A DNA stretch of 64,000 nt from Hippopus hippopus (Eukaryota > Mollusca > Bivalvia > Cardiida > Cardiidae), in assembly GCA_946811185.2 (NCBI GenBank), contig OX328097.1:9680252-9744251 (forward strand). Direction: 5' to 3'. Position numbers and translations under genes: made by a program. A model generated the notes under the pieces. The model made no database searches. It had not been told where the DNA came from and saw only the letters and a program-made list of their open reading frames with translations. Shown here in pieces: positions 10,756 to 21,219 of this stretch; the stretch's first letter is position 1, and every line of letters starts with the position of its first letter.

Positions 10756-10984
10756 TTAACCCTTTACACCATGACAAAATTTCAGACTTGTCCAAATCAA
10801 ATGCGCTTGCAAATGACAAATTAAACCTTGCTCAAATGGTAGAAATTGTCTTTGAAAGGCTAGAAAGCATTGTTGGAAAAGGAGTAAATGCTGGTTAGCA
10901 GCATTTTCTCGTTTTCCAACAATGTTTTTAAAAGGCTTCTTCCCATGGGTTGTTAAAACTCGGGATTGTGTGGTAAAGGGTTAA
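10756..10984. repeat. MITE family A, full-length copy (left of an abutting pair)
   Basis: 229 bp running from TTAACCCTTTACACCA to TGGTAAAGGGTTAA, with its hairpin at 10860-10930. The last TTAA (10981-10984) is also the first four bases of the next copy. Confidence 0.87.
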
Positions 10985-11200
10985 CGACAAAACTTTTGAC
11001 GAGTCCGAATTGAAAGCATGTGTAGACGACAGATTAACTGTGGCTAAAAATTATGGAATTAGTACCTGAAAGAGTAGAAAACATTGCGGGAAAAGGAGAA
11101 AATGCTGGTCACCAGTATTTTCTCCTTTTCCCACAATGTTTTCAAAAGTTTTATATTTTTTAGGGTCGTTAATGCTTGGGATTGTGAGGTAATGGGTTAG
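10981..11200. repeat. MITE family A copy (right of an abutting pair)
   Basis: Starts at the shared TTAA, has a clean hairpin at 11085-11152, and ends GTAATGGGTTA. It is followed at once by a family B core at 11220-11290. Confidence 0.83.
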
Positions 11201-11219
11201 ATCAAAGTATCTCTTCAGT

Positions 11220-11320
11220 TATCGGACAGTGTAAATCAAGATCAGACTGCACGTTCTGTGCATTCTGATCTTGATCTACACGGTCCGCGAAAATGCATAT
11301 AATACCGTGCAGTCAGCTTT
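11220..11320. repeat. MITE family B fragment
   Basis: A core palindrome beginning ATCGGACAGTG and ending CACGGTCCGCG, with GATCAGACTGCACG/GTGCATTCTGATC arms. Confidence 0.75.
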
Positions 11321-11564
11321 AAGGCATAATTACTATAAAGATTAATTACTCCCACTTGGATTAAAAAAAAATTACATTTTGATGAATTTTTTATAGGATT
11401 CTGTGGCCTGTGCATTTTATAGTCGGTAAGTTCACGATCCCTGCATATGATCAAAGGCCTCTGGGTTTTAAAACTTTGGTTCTAGTTATTAAGCTTTTGA
11501 AACATGATCAAATATCATAAATCTTGCCTTACTAATACTATGTAGTTTTTGTTTCTTGGTATGC

Positions 11565-11700
11565 TGTCTAACGCCGTTTTCAACATTTTATTGTTATGTT
11601 GTGGCGGCCAGTGCATCTACCCAAGTTTTTCTTAAGTTTCTTTTGACAGTATTTAGTACAGGGAACTTAAGAGACACACTTTTTTTCTCAACGCAAACGA
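11565..11700 (-). repeat. SINE family S2 3' fragment
   Basis: The reverse complement reads like the S2 tail, with the chopped GGCGGCCAGTGCA block and AACGCCGTTTTCAAC seen on this strand. The head is absent. Confidence 0.55.
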
Positions 11701-11719
11701 ATCGACTGCTTCTTACATG

Positions 11720-12375
11720 TACACAATCCCGACATTTATAGACCCTGACGAAGAGGGCTTTTGAAAACATTGTGGGAAAAGGCGAAAATGCTGGTAACCA
11801 GCATTTTCCTATTTTCCCACAATATTTTCAACCCCTTTAAAAAACAAATTTCATGCTTTGAGTAACATGTGACGTCTCGTCTGTAAATTACATGTAAACC
11901 AAGCAAGTCATCACATAATCATGAATCCATTAAATCCATTATGACTAACAACAGAATGAATCATGAGGTAGAATGGTCCTTGGACATGTGGAAAACTTAC
12001 CGTTAACAAAAAATTATAACCAAGGTTAACCTGCACGGACTGCGAAGGCTGACTTGAGTCGATACTTTTTGGAGATGCATGGCTCAAAAACAGACAGTCG
12101 TTGGGGCATATGTTTGAGCCATGCTCTGTGAAAAGGGGGCTTAATGCATCTGCAAAAAGTATCTACCCATACTAGTCTATGCACTCCGCACAGGCTGTAA
12201 TGGGTAAAAACTGTTGGCTGTTTAGAAATTTTCTGCATGGTAAAAGACCATTCTAATTCCAGATCCAGTCAAATTTTTGGCAAATTGGATTTTATGGATC
12301 AATAATTATGTGATGACTTGCTTGGTATAATGCATCACTGAGATACAGTAATTCCTCTTTTGTCAGAGGATAGCT
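11720..12375. repeat. MITE A copy followed by two opposed MITE C copies
   Basis: A family A hairpin (11762-11832, GGTAACC centre) is followed by a truncated minus-oriented family C copy (11890 to about 12105). A plus-oriented family C copy follows (about 12110-12375), starting GAGCCATGCTCTGTGAAAAG. The C copies meet head to head. Confidence 0.7.
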
Positions 12376-12605
12376 CATTCACGTGTTTGTAACATGTTTC
12401 TCTATGAACCCTCAGCTTGACATTTGCGACCGTAACTACGTGGATTTTGGAGAGTGTTGTTCAATATTAGACTGCACATACGTTCGGTCTGATCTTTATA
12501 TGCACTCTCATCATCTCGTATTATGTTTTCAGTTATATAATTCCAATTTAATACCAATTCGTATTTTTGTTATACTGTAGTCAACTATATTAATTCACCA
12601 TGATA

Positions 12606-13022
12606 TACGTTAACCTTCTACCAGACAACAAAAATTCGACATCTTCTATACAGAGAGCGGTTGCAGATAACAAATCAGGGCTCAAGTAACATGATTTGTC
12701 TTTGGAAAGGAAGAAAACATTGTGGGTAAAGGAGAAAATGCTGGTTTTTTAATACCTTCTTCCGCAGAAGGTCGTTAAAACTCGGGGCCGTTTGGCTAAC
12801 CCTTTCCCAAATGACAAACTTTGACCTTGTTCATATTCTTAACATCTGAAGAAGATAAATTCCCCATTTGTACAAACATACTTAAGATATCTGATAGGAT
12901 AGAAAACATTGTGGCAATAGGAGAATATGCTGGTTACCAGCATTTTCTCCTTTTCCCACAATGTTTTCAAAAGCTTTCTCCTACATGATCGTTAAAACTC
13001 GTAATTGTATAGTAAAGGGTTA
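12606..13022. repeat. Two abutting MITE family A copies
   Basis: The first copy (12606-12802) has a truncated hairpin; the second (12797-13022) has a complete hairpin at 12902-12972. They overlap in the CTAACCCTT terminus, the same arrangement as at 10981. Confidence 0.8.
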
Positions 13023-13339
13023 TGGGGGTTGAATACTATAATTATCGCTTAAGTAATTATTATCATAGTGCATTCTGTAACGTAGTGGACCGATTCGATA
13101 TTAGTCTAGACCCTCCGGGCGGAAGCGGAAGTTTGACAAATGGCTGTCATTGATAATCCATTTAATGCTTGTGCCAAGTCGCCTCGCAGCATTGTCGACA
13201 TAGTTGAAAAATTAACTGATGGACCAGAAGCTATAAATTGATTGAAAATGCATGGATAGGTCACTGGCCGCCGCGAGATAACTGAAATGATGTTGAAACC
13301 GTGTCAAACGCTATACAAGAATATCAGTATCACGGCGAC

Positions 13340-13500
13340 AGCTCATATACCCTGGGGTTCACCAGCGCTAGGCTAGGGCTCAGAATTTCTTACCACTGAA
13401 CGGTCCCACGAAAATTCCAGTGCTTCCAGTGTTGCTCGAATCTAGGGTCTCTAGGTTACGAGTCATGCACTTTACCACTGAGCCACGGAGGAACCACCTT
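13340..13500 (-). repeat. tRNA-like SINE head, family S3-like
   Basis: On the minus strand it reads GTGGCTCAGTGGTAAAGTGC (box A-like), then a box B-like CTAGATTCGAGC. The 3' boundary is unclear. It does not fold as a proper tRNA. Confidence 0.55.
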
Positions 13501-13764
13501 CCCCCAACCCCTAGTCTTTAGTTGAAAAACCTAGGCATGACTTATTTCCTGAATTTTTTGCCTTACTTTATAGATCTTTCCCCCCTTTTTTTTAATCTTT
13601 AGCACTTTATCAAACAATTCCGAAGTTCAACGACCCTGAGAAAAAAGCCTGCTTTGAAAGCAATGAAAACTTTAGGAAAAAGGGTTTTAGAGAGCTGCCG
13701 CGATATGACTGAAATAATGTTAAAAATGGCGTTAAACACCACACAAATAAATATAATTGGAGCC

Positions 13765-13972
13765 ATGCTCTCAACCCTTACGTAGAATGGTCCTTGGATA
13801 TGCAGAAAATTTACTAAAAAACAAAGTTTCAATCCAGGTCAACGTTCGCAGCTTGTATAGACTGACCAGAAGCAAAAAGTATCGACCCAGGTAAGCCTGC
13901 GCGGATTGCGCAGGCTGACCTTGGTCGAAACTTTTTGCAGATGCCCTTAACCCCCTTTTCACAGAGCATCCT
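13765..13972 (-). repeat. MITE family C copy with internal deletion
   Basis: Retains GAGCCATGCTCT at the left and CCCCCTTTTCACAGAGCAT at the right, with the GC-rich palindrome near 13885-13935. Confidence 0.7.
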
Positions 13973-14524
13973 TCCAATACAATCGGGATTCGAATATCTT
14001 ACTCCAGTTGAGTAACCGGGTTACGGTTGTTTTGTATAGTCACAGATAAACCATCAATGAAAGAATAAGATAGCTTGATAATAATCACGCTTCTTCAATT
14101 ACACACACCGGTAACTTTTTGTTATTTTCTGTCTGAATTTGATAATGAGGCCAGTAAAATGATAGGTTATCATTGAAACAGGTTTGATGTAACCGGTGTT
14201 CCGCACGATAAACTTCCAGACATGGCGACTTGAAATTCAAAGGGAGACCATTGTCAAGTTGTAGACGACAAGTCGATACCCATTACTGTATTAATCACTT
14301 ATTAGAAGTCCAAGAACCTGTGTAGGTGCTATGGCTGACAGTGTAGATCCAAAATTGCGAAAAGATGTGATTGTTTGGTGAAGGTATAAAAAGAGATGCC
14401 GGTTAAACCTTTCCCCCAACAGTCACGCTATTTGCCCCTATTCCTTCCGGTGAAACGTAGCTGGTAAACGGAAATGGTCTTGGAAGTTTTTGACCCCCAT
14501 CCCATCTGGTTATATTCTTATACA

Positions 14525-14690
14525 CCGAAGTCCGTATTCACCAATCATTCTTAAGAACATTCTCAGTCTAATTCTCAAGAGATTTATAAATTTGAAAATA
14601 ACATAACTTCTGATTGGCTAAACCAAATGGTTTAGCCAATCAGAAGGTGTGTTATTTTCAAAATCTAGAACGGCCACTGTTTCTCGCGGC
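14525..14690. repeat. Palindromic repeat family G (CCAAT-rich hairpin)
   Basis: A hairpin with arms around CTTCTGATTGGCTAAACC / GGTTTAGCCAATCAGAAG and outer AAAATAACA/TGTTATTTT. A second copy is at 15650-15840. Confidence 0.75.
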
Positions 14691-15135
14691 TAAGAAACGG
14701 TTAGGATCCGAAATAGGCCTATACCGGTATGTCTAGGACACTGTCAGGAACAGCCCGGATACAGCCGATCCAAATGTCAAGTTCCGGTTGTGTTGAAACT
14801 TGTAAAAAAAATCAAATACTATAAACCGGTTCGTCTTTGGTTCGTCCCGGTGATTTACAGTACCGCTCGGTTGAACATAGTCATTCCTGGTCCACCGGGA
14901 CCTACCGACCTCCAAAACCAGGACAGTGAGAACCGGGCTTTATCGATAAAATTATTTGGTATCACAAAACCTGGTTCTTCAGCTCGATAGCCACGACTTG
15001 CATGGTTAGTTATTCGGGATTTATATACAGAGCACCAAGACGGCGTAATTGTTATCACTTCCTGAATCCAACTTGCAACATGCGACTTTGAAAAGATGAA
15101 TGTGAATCATCTGCAGGTTAAATACAGGAAGATAT

Positions 15136-15202
15136 ACGAAACATTGTGGCAAAAGAAGAAATTGCTCGCAACGAGCAATTTCTTCTTTTGTCGCAATGCC
15201 TT
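15136..15202. repeat. Hairpin variant of MITE family A
   Basis: Same layout as the A cores (GAAACATTGTGGCAAAAG arms) but the inner arms read GAAATTGCTCG/CGAGCAATTTC. A related hairpin lies at 63478-63545, so this is a distinct subfamily. Confidence 0.7.
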
Positions 15203-15649
15203 TTTATAGAATGTTGCATAATAATAATAAAAAAAGTCTGGATGGGCTGATGTGTCACACGAATCGATGGAAGCCCATAAAATTGATCAAATGACACTTC
15301 AAAGCGTTGACAGACATAAAACAAAACGATTCGTTTTTTTTCCATGACACAGCCCGCTGTGCATGTCGGGAGCTGATGATTTGTTCTGAATTCTGCACTT
15401 TACCATACAATGCCTTGTTTTTGCGACCCTGAGGTAAAAGCACTTTTTGAAAACATTGTGGAAAAAGGAGAAAATTCCGGACACCAGAACTGTCTGCGTT
15501 TCCCTTTTAAAGACTAGTCCTATTAGGCCTCACTTAAGATAAACAAGTTTAGTTTGTCGCATGCAGATGTTTTCGAGGTGAAGGAGTTTAAAAACTTGGT
15601 CTTTTGATAAGAAGTACGAAAATGGCATTGTCCATGTACATCGTAGACC

Positions 15650-15840
15650 AAGATCAGTAGGGTCCGTACTCACCAGCCATTCTTATTCTTCAGAATTTTT
15701 TAAATTTGAAAGTAACACGACTTCTGATTGGCTAAACCATTCGGTTTAGCCAATCAGACGTTGTGTTACTTTCAAATTTAGAAAAGCTTGATTATTTAGA
15801 CTAAGAGTGTTCTTGAGACTGTTTAGTGATTACCAACCCT
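15650..15840. repeat. Palindromic repeat family G copy
   Basis: A hairpin of TTTGAAAGTAACACGACTTC.../...GTTGTGTTACTTTCAAAT around TGATTGGCTAAACC / GGTTTAGCCAATCA. Longer and cleaner than the copy at 14525. Confidence 0.8.
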
Positions 15841-15934
15841 GATTCAAAAAGACTGTCCGTACATGATTTACCGCCTCCAGATGTCTGAAGCTTTGCAAAT
15901 TGGTGGTAGTGTTGGTGGTGGTGGTGGGACACAA

Positions 15935-16165
15935 GTTCCCAGCTTGGCCCAATTTTGTCCGAAGATTAATGATAATCATTGCAACAGGATTCATACCTCT
16001 TTATCAATTGTTTCGATAGTGTTTATTTGGGAAAGCAGCCACTGGCTTGGAAAGATTGTTGTGCAAAGTAATGGTAGAAAAAACTTCAAGAAAGCATAGA
16101 CAGTGGCACTGACCGCCGCAATATAAATTAAATAATGTTGAAAATGGAGAAAAACACCACACCAG
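15935..16165 (+). repeat. SINE family S2, 5'-truncated
   Basis: Matches 9985-10200: CCCAATTTTGTCCGAAGA, GGGAAAGCAGCCACTGGCTT and the CACTGACCGCCG tail are all recognisable. The tRNA-like head is missing. Confidence 0.7.
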
Positions 16166-16391
16166 CAACTGAAATTGGGCCAGCTATCAAAACCTTTACC
16201 TCCGATCCGGTGATTTTGTGACACTAAGGAAGGTGGCGTTGAAAAACAATGAGGCAAAAGGTGAAATTGCTGGTCACCACAATGTTTTCTTACGTTTCTC
16301 TTATAGATCCCGTCATTCTAGCAACAATCAGCTTCTCGTCAACATGCCTTCAGTATGGAACAATTAAGAATTATGAAGTCTGGGGAAAGAT

Positions 16392-16621
16392 TTAACCCAT
16401 TACCATACAATGCCGAGTTTTAACGCCCCTGGGAAATAACACTTTAGAAAAAATTGTGAGAAAAGGAGAAAATGCTGGTAACCAGCATTTTCTCCTTTTC
16501 CCACAATGTTTTCTAACCATTTAGAAACAAATCCAATCGTTTTAGCCACATTTTATTTGTCGTCTGTAAATGCTTTCAATTTGGACCAGTTCCAGAATTT
16601 TGTCGTCTGGTAAAGAGTTAA
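16392..16621. repeat. MITE family A, full-length copy
   Basis: 230 bp with ends TTAACCCATTACCA and TGGTAAAGAGTTAA, and a hairpin at 16445-16513. A family B copy begins within a few bases of its right end. Confidence 0.87.
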
Positions 16622-16845
16622 ATGATTAATATATCCCTTAGGCTGCTAAGTGCGACTCGAGGCGTTTTGCGGACAGTGTAGATTAAGATCAAAATTCACA
16701 GAAAGTACAGTCTAATCTTGGATCTGCACTGTCCGACTGGCCGATATCTTCCTCCAAAAATACCATAGAAATATCAATATTTGCTTTTTCACTATCTGCG
16801 CGCGAAAGTTTCATTTCACTTACTCGGCAAGATAAGGGTAAATAT
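16617..16845. repeat. MITE family B copy
   Basis: Starts near GTTAAATGATTAATAT, contains CCCTTAGGCTGCTAAG and the core 16670-16736, and ends CGGCAAGATAAGGGTAA. Its left end overlaps the right end of the family A copy. Confidence 0.78.
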
Positions 16846-17392
16846 GTAGGCAAAAGGACATTTCATAGCAGAATAAAGAAAAACAAAAGAAATGTTGCGG
16901 AAGGTGGACAAACAGACTTGGAGGTACCCCCTCCTTTCCCAACAAAAAGAGAAGAGGGAAGCGAAAAAAAAAAGTGGCCCCTCCAGTGCTTCACGTCTTT
17001 TTATATAGCTACTGTATTGGACAAGGAGATAGAGAAAAGGATGTTGAAATTTTGTTTTAGTTTTATATATATTGGCGAGTTTGCCAAGCAGACTTTGTCC
17101 CCCGCCCCCCTTCCCAAAGCAAAATGGGGGGGGGGGTTGGCGAAATTTGGATCCTTTAGTGCTCAACGTCTTATATAGCTATAATGATGGACAAGGAGGC
17201 AGTAAAAAAGATGTTAAAAAAACCCAACTTTTTTTTTTAGTTTCGACAGTTGATGTTAAAGGATACTTGTAAGTTTATCTGATTCTGATAAGAACATTTT
17301 CCACACTCTTATCTTTGAATTTTTCGTCTGCCAAACTCGAGCAATACCTCTCGGCCATTTCTTTACAAAATCGCTGTGATACAGCGTTCTAG

Positions 17393-17611
17393 TCTTAAAC
17401 CTCAAGCTGCTAAGCGCGACTCACTGACCTCTTGCGGATAGTGCAGATCAAGATCAGACTGCACAGAACGTGCAGTCTGATCTTGAATCTACACTGTCCG
17501 ATAAGGAGACATTTTTATCTCCTAAAAATAAGTTTGAAATAGCATTATTCGGATTTTTTCCTATCGGCTTGAAAGTTTCATTTCTAACTTATTCAGCAGG
17601 ACAGAAGTTAA
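17393..17611. repeat. MITE family B copy
   Basis: TTAAACCTCAAGCTGCTAAG to TTCAGCAGGACAGAAGTTAA. The core 17437-17505 is an almost perfect palindrome centred on CACAGAACGTG. Confidence 0.85.
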
Positions 17612-17670
17612 AAAGAAGGTCAGGATTTCGACCCTAAATAGATAATCTATTAAACAAAAAACAATAAAAA

Positions 17671-17947
17671 TGAGCCATGCTCTGGCATGGGGGGGCTTAA
17701 TGCATCACCCTGGTGCATGATACCAAGCAAGTCATCATATGATCATGGATCCATAAAATGCGTTTTATCTAACAAACCGACTGATTCATGAGGTAAACTG
17801 GTCTTTGGACATACAGAAAATTGACAAATAGCGAAAATAGCGAAAAGTTTCGGCCCAGGTCAGCCTGCAGGCTGACTGCGCAGGCTGACCTGGGTCGATA
17901 CTTTTCGCAGATGCATTAAGCCCCCTTTTCAGAGAGCACGGCTCAAA
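17671..17947 (-). repeat. MITE family C copy
   Basis: Ends GAGCCATGCTCTGGCATGGG and CCTTTTCAGAGAGCACGGCTC. The GC-rich palindrome at 17848-17896 has an extra CAGGCTGACTG unit. Confidence 0.83.
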
Positions 17948-18029
17948 TATAATAACGAAAAATTTGAAGAATTGAAAAAGAGATGTCACTGGTTAGTAGT
18001 TGTGTCATTTAATTAACCATATACATAAT

Positions 18030-18243
18030 TAATCTTCAATCTGCTTTATAAGTTAAATAAAACTTTCAAGCCGATAGTAAAAAAAGTGACTGTTGCTATT
18101 TCAAAGCTATTTTTTGGTGAAAAAAAATATCTTCAAACCGGACAGTGTAGATTCAAGATCAGACTGCACGTTCGGTGCAGTCTGGTCTTGATCTACACTG
18201 TCCGCAAAAGGTCCTTGAGTCGCCCTTAGCAGCTTGAGGGTTT
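18030..18243. repeat. MITE family B copy
   Basis: TTAATCTTCAATCTGCT to AGCAGCTTGAGGGTTTA, with core 18138-18204. Confidence 0.83.
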
Positions 18244-18515
18244 ACTTCGTGATTTTACAACACAAAAGAAACAAAGGCTTTTAATTTTTTTTCGTGGGGG
18301 TGGGGGGGGGGGTGGGGAAGGAGACATCCTTGTAACCACCATTTTCTTCTTTTTCGAAGATAATTATGTCCTTTCACAGATTAATGATTATCATAATTGG
18401 AAAATTATTCAAATTGTCAGCTGGAAGTTCTCTCAGTTTGTACAAGTCTACGATTTTGTCCGGTAAATGATCAAAGAACTTAATTGTTTACAAGATAGAT
18501 AGCTCAGCGGTGATA

Positions 18516-18587
18516 GCCGTGATCGTATAGTGGTTAGTACTTCGCGTTGTGGCCGCGACAACCCAGGTTCGAATCCTGGTCACGGCA
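18516..18587 (+). tRNA. tRNA-His (GTG)
   Basis: Identical in all 72 positions to the minus-strand copy at 8348-8419: acceptor GCCGTGA/TCACGGC, anticodon GTG in loop TTGTGGC, and T loop TTCGAAT. The internal A box (TATAGTGGTTAGTA) and B box (GGTTCGAATCC) are intact. Flanks conserved with the other copy include GCTCAGCGGTGATA upstream and GGTCTGTGATCGTCGCTG downstream. A T7 run lies about 50 nt downstream. It could be a working gene or one member of an amplified tRNA cassette. Confidence 0.92.
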
Positions 18588-18599
18588 GGTCTGTGATCG

Positions 18600-20400
18600 T
18601 CGCTGTCTCGGCACAGTTGAGTAGTTTCTTTTGTTCTTTTTTTGCCGCCAAGTCAAGAAACCGTGCAGTAAAATGGCTGCATATCCTTTTATGATAACCA
18701 GCTTTTTTTTTTGTTGTCACGGTGCTCGTGTAGGGAGAGGGTCGTGGTTAAGGGCATAGAAAACTTCTGTTTAAAGCTTTGGACAACTTGCAAGTCTAAG
18801 TAGAGTATTTTCTTTTTAAATATTGTTAGCTGATTTTGCTCCTAAATAATAGTTGGTAGATGCAATGCATTTTGATTTTTATTGCCCACTTTTGACCTGC
18901 GATGAGCTTACGGCGCCCGCACGATGCCCATATCCCTCTTTCCGTGCGGCTTTCGCACGGAGGCCTTAAGATTATTGTACGTATTCAAGGGCGTCGCGTT
19001 TTATTTAGCTCCTCAAATTCTAATCAAAGTGCCGAAAGTACTGAGAGACTAGCGAATGTGAAGTAAGCAGCCTTGGTAAAGATAAAACTTGGTTCGTTCA
19101 CTCAAAATTGGGGGAAAACGGTCCAATTCAGTTATCAAGTCCGATCCAGTTTGATCCGGTCCGATCTGGTTATCAAGTCTGATTCGGTGTAGGATGTAAT
19201 CTTGTTATAAAGTTCGATTCGGTTCTGCCAGGGCCCATCCGATTCGATTCGGTGTCTGAACACACCGCTCATGGCCATATACTTGAAATCCTATGAAAAA
19301 ATATGTTGTTGATTTTCAATTAACAAAAGCAAATAAAGAACCTATGAATTTGATGATTTGGCATTTTAAATACTTTCTAGAGTTCACTTTTTGATGAACT
19401 TTCCATGTTTTTTCACTGTCTTATCGGTTGAACCAACTCGTAGCTAGATGACACCTACAACACCCGCGAATGCGTTTTGATAATTAAAGATGAGTCTGAT
19501 TTGCATAGGTCACTGACTTAACTTACAAATAAGTAGACATCTTGTATGTTATCGATGGCATCTTGTTCAGGCTATGGCTTTGTAAGCAGACATCGTTCAA
19601 ATTGGAGTGGTAAAGATTTTTGACGTCAATGCCTATATTGTTATATTTATGTTAACAGCAGTACCAGTTCTAACAGAAAGAATCATTTTCTGTGGGGCGA
19701 CTATTATTTGGCAACCGAGCAAAAAAATTAACAAGCCTTATGATTTTACTATCGGACGGAAAATTTCATATTTTTTATATCGCGGTTTAAGGTTTAATAC
19801 CAACAAATTACATGTCACAATATGATAAAGAATTGCTGGAAACGGAGCGGTTGTGAAACATGCTTCTTTTCATATAATATCTTCTTGTCGTTGAAAGACA
19901 ATTGGTTTGTTTATTATTTGTTTATTTGTTAGTTTCATTCTGTGTCGGGCATAGTGACACATGGAACTTAGACTGTAAGGTAAGGGTTTATATAGACAGA
20001 CAACTTGTTTATTTTCATAGACCTTGATATAGTCTATATTTGAGTGATTTGTTTTCTAAAACCACCAAAAACATAGGTCTCGGAATTTGTTCCCAACGAA
20101 TTTTCCGAAAACATATTTCATATCATAACGAAACCGCCATTTATTCCTCTATCTCTACGTAGAATCTCACCTCAGCCGTCATGGTGTTCGGCAAAAAATT
20201 TGATAAATATCTAATATGTTTATGAAACAAGGCGGCCAATCTGTACCATCTTTCGACCTAATCTAAATTTCGGGCACACGCTCATATTTCATTTCTTATT
20301 ATCCCCCGTGTTCTGGTCGTACAATGAATTTGTAAAGCAAGTCTTTTAACGGTTCAAGTGTGGGAGGTAAGGCGTGTAAATGATGGATTTCCACTGATAA
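18600..20400. other. Gene-free host DNA with degenerate CCGATTCGGTT-type repeats
   Basis: No gene is supported. Around 19125-19260 there is a degenerate series of CCGATYCGGTT-like units in tandem, and near 18940 a small CGTGCGG/CCGCACG-type inverted repeat. A 72-codon open frame at 19607-19825 starts at a GTG and has no recognisable features. Confidence 0.6.
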
Positions 20401-20412
20401 AAAGCATAATAT

Positions 20413-20685
20413 TAAGCTATGCTCTGTGAAAAGTGGGTTTAATGCATTTTGCAAGAAAAAGTATCGACTCATGTCAGCCTGCGCAGTCCGCGCAGGCTGA
20501 CATGGGTCGAAACTTTTTACTATTTGTCAATTTTCTGCATGTCAAAAGACCAGTCTATCTCAAAGTCCGGTCGGTTGTTAGACAAACTGGATTTTATGGA
20601 TCCATAATTATATAATAATATCCTTGGTATAGTGCACCACGAAGAATAATTGAACACCGTTTTTGCCAGAGAATGGCTCAGAATT
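20413..20685 (+). repeat. MITE family C, full-length copy
   Basis: Begins with a variant of GAGCCATGCTCTGTGAAAAG and contains an excellent palindrome at 20466-20508 (CATGTCAGCCTGCGCAG / CGCGCAGGCTGACATG). Ends GCCAGAGAATGGCTCA. Confidence 0.83.
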
Positions 20686-20945
20686 TGTAAGTGATATCTT
20701 ATTTGTCAAACCTAAGCGTTTTTCTTTAGCATGTAGATTTATCTCAACATCATCTTGTTTTTCTTGGTTGATTCCTGTTAAATCTTAATTCAATTATTTC
20801 ATTCAGTTTTATTATAAATGTTTAATTTATCCGTTTATATTTTTGAATGAAGGTTGAACCGAATTTTACACTGGTACCTGCGTCATCCTTACCTGTCCAG
20901 TATAATCTTCGACGGTGCTTTCACTTATTATTTCTTATCATCTAA

Positions 20946-21180
20946 AGGGGCCCTGCATGGCTCAGTGGTAAAGTTTAGGACCCGTGACCTGGAGGCCCCG
21001 GGTTCAATCCTCCCTGGATTCTCTTGGTTTTTCGTGGGAGTGTCCTTGGGCAAGAAACGTCAGAGCCCGAGCCTGGTACTGGCGAAACCCAGGAAATACA
21101 TGTACATGAATATGTGAGCTGTCGCCATGATATGACTGAAATAATGTTGAAAGCGGCTTAACAAACCATTCAATCAATCT
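20946..21180 (+). repeat. tRNA-derived SINE, family S3
   Basis: The head GGCCCTGCATGGCTCAGTGG and box B GGGTTCAATCC are recognisable. The body has CTTGGGCAAGAAACG, and the tail has GCTGTCGCCATGATATGACT and an ATTCAATCAATC end. Confidence 0.82.
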
Positions 21181-21219
21181 TATCATCCATCTAATTTACT
21201 AGTAGACCCGACATTAAAC

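Noticed and set aside
16816..17178. Long opposite-strand open frames near 17 kb
   Set aside because: They mirror each other on both strands, are rich in low-complexity sequence (a G-run and CCCCC stretches) and show no domain.
20946..21020. tRNA gene
   Set aside because: Box A and B are present but the acceptor and anticodon arms do not fold; it is the head of a SINE. The same applies to the heads at 7388, 9906, 13440 and 24168.
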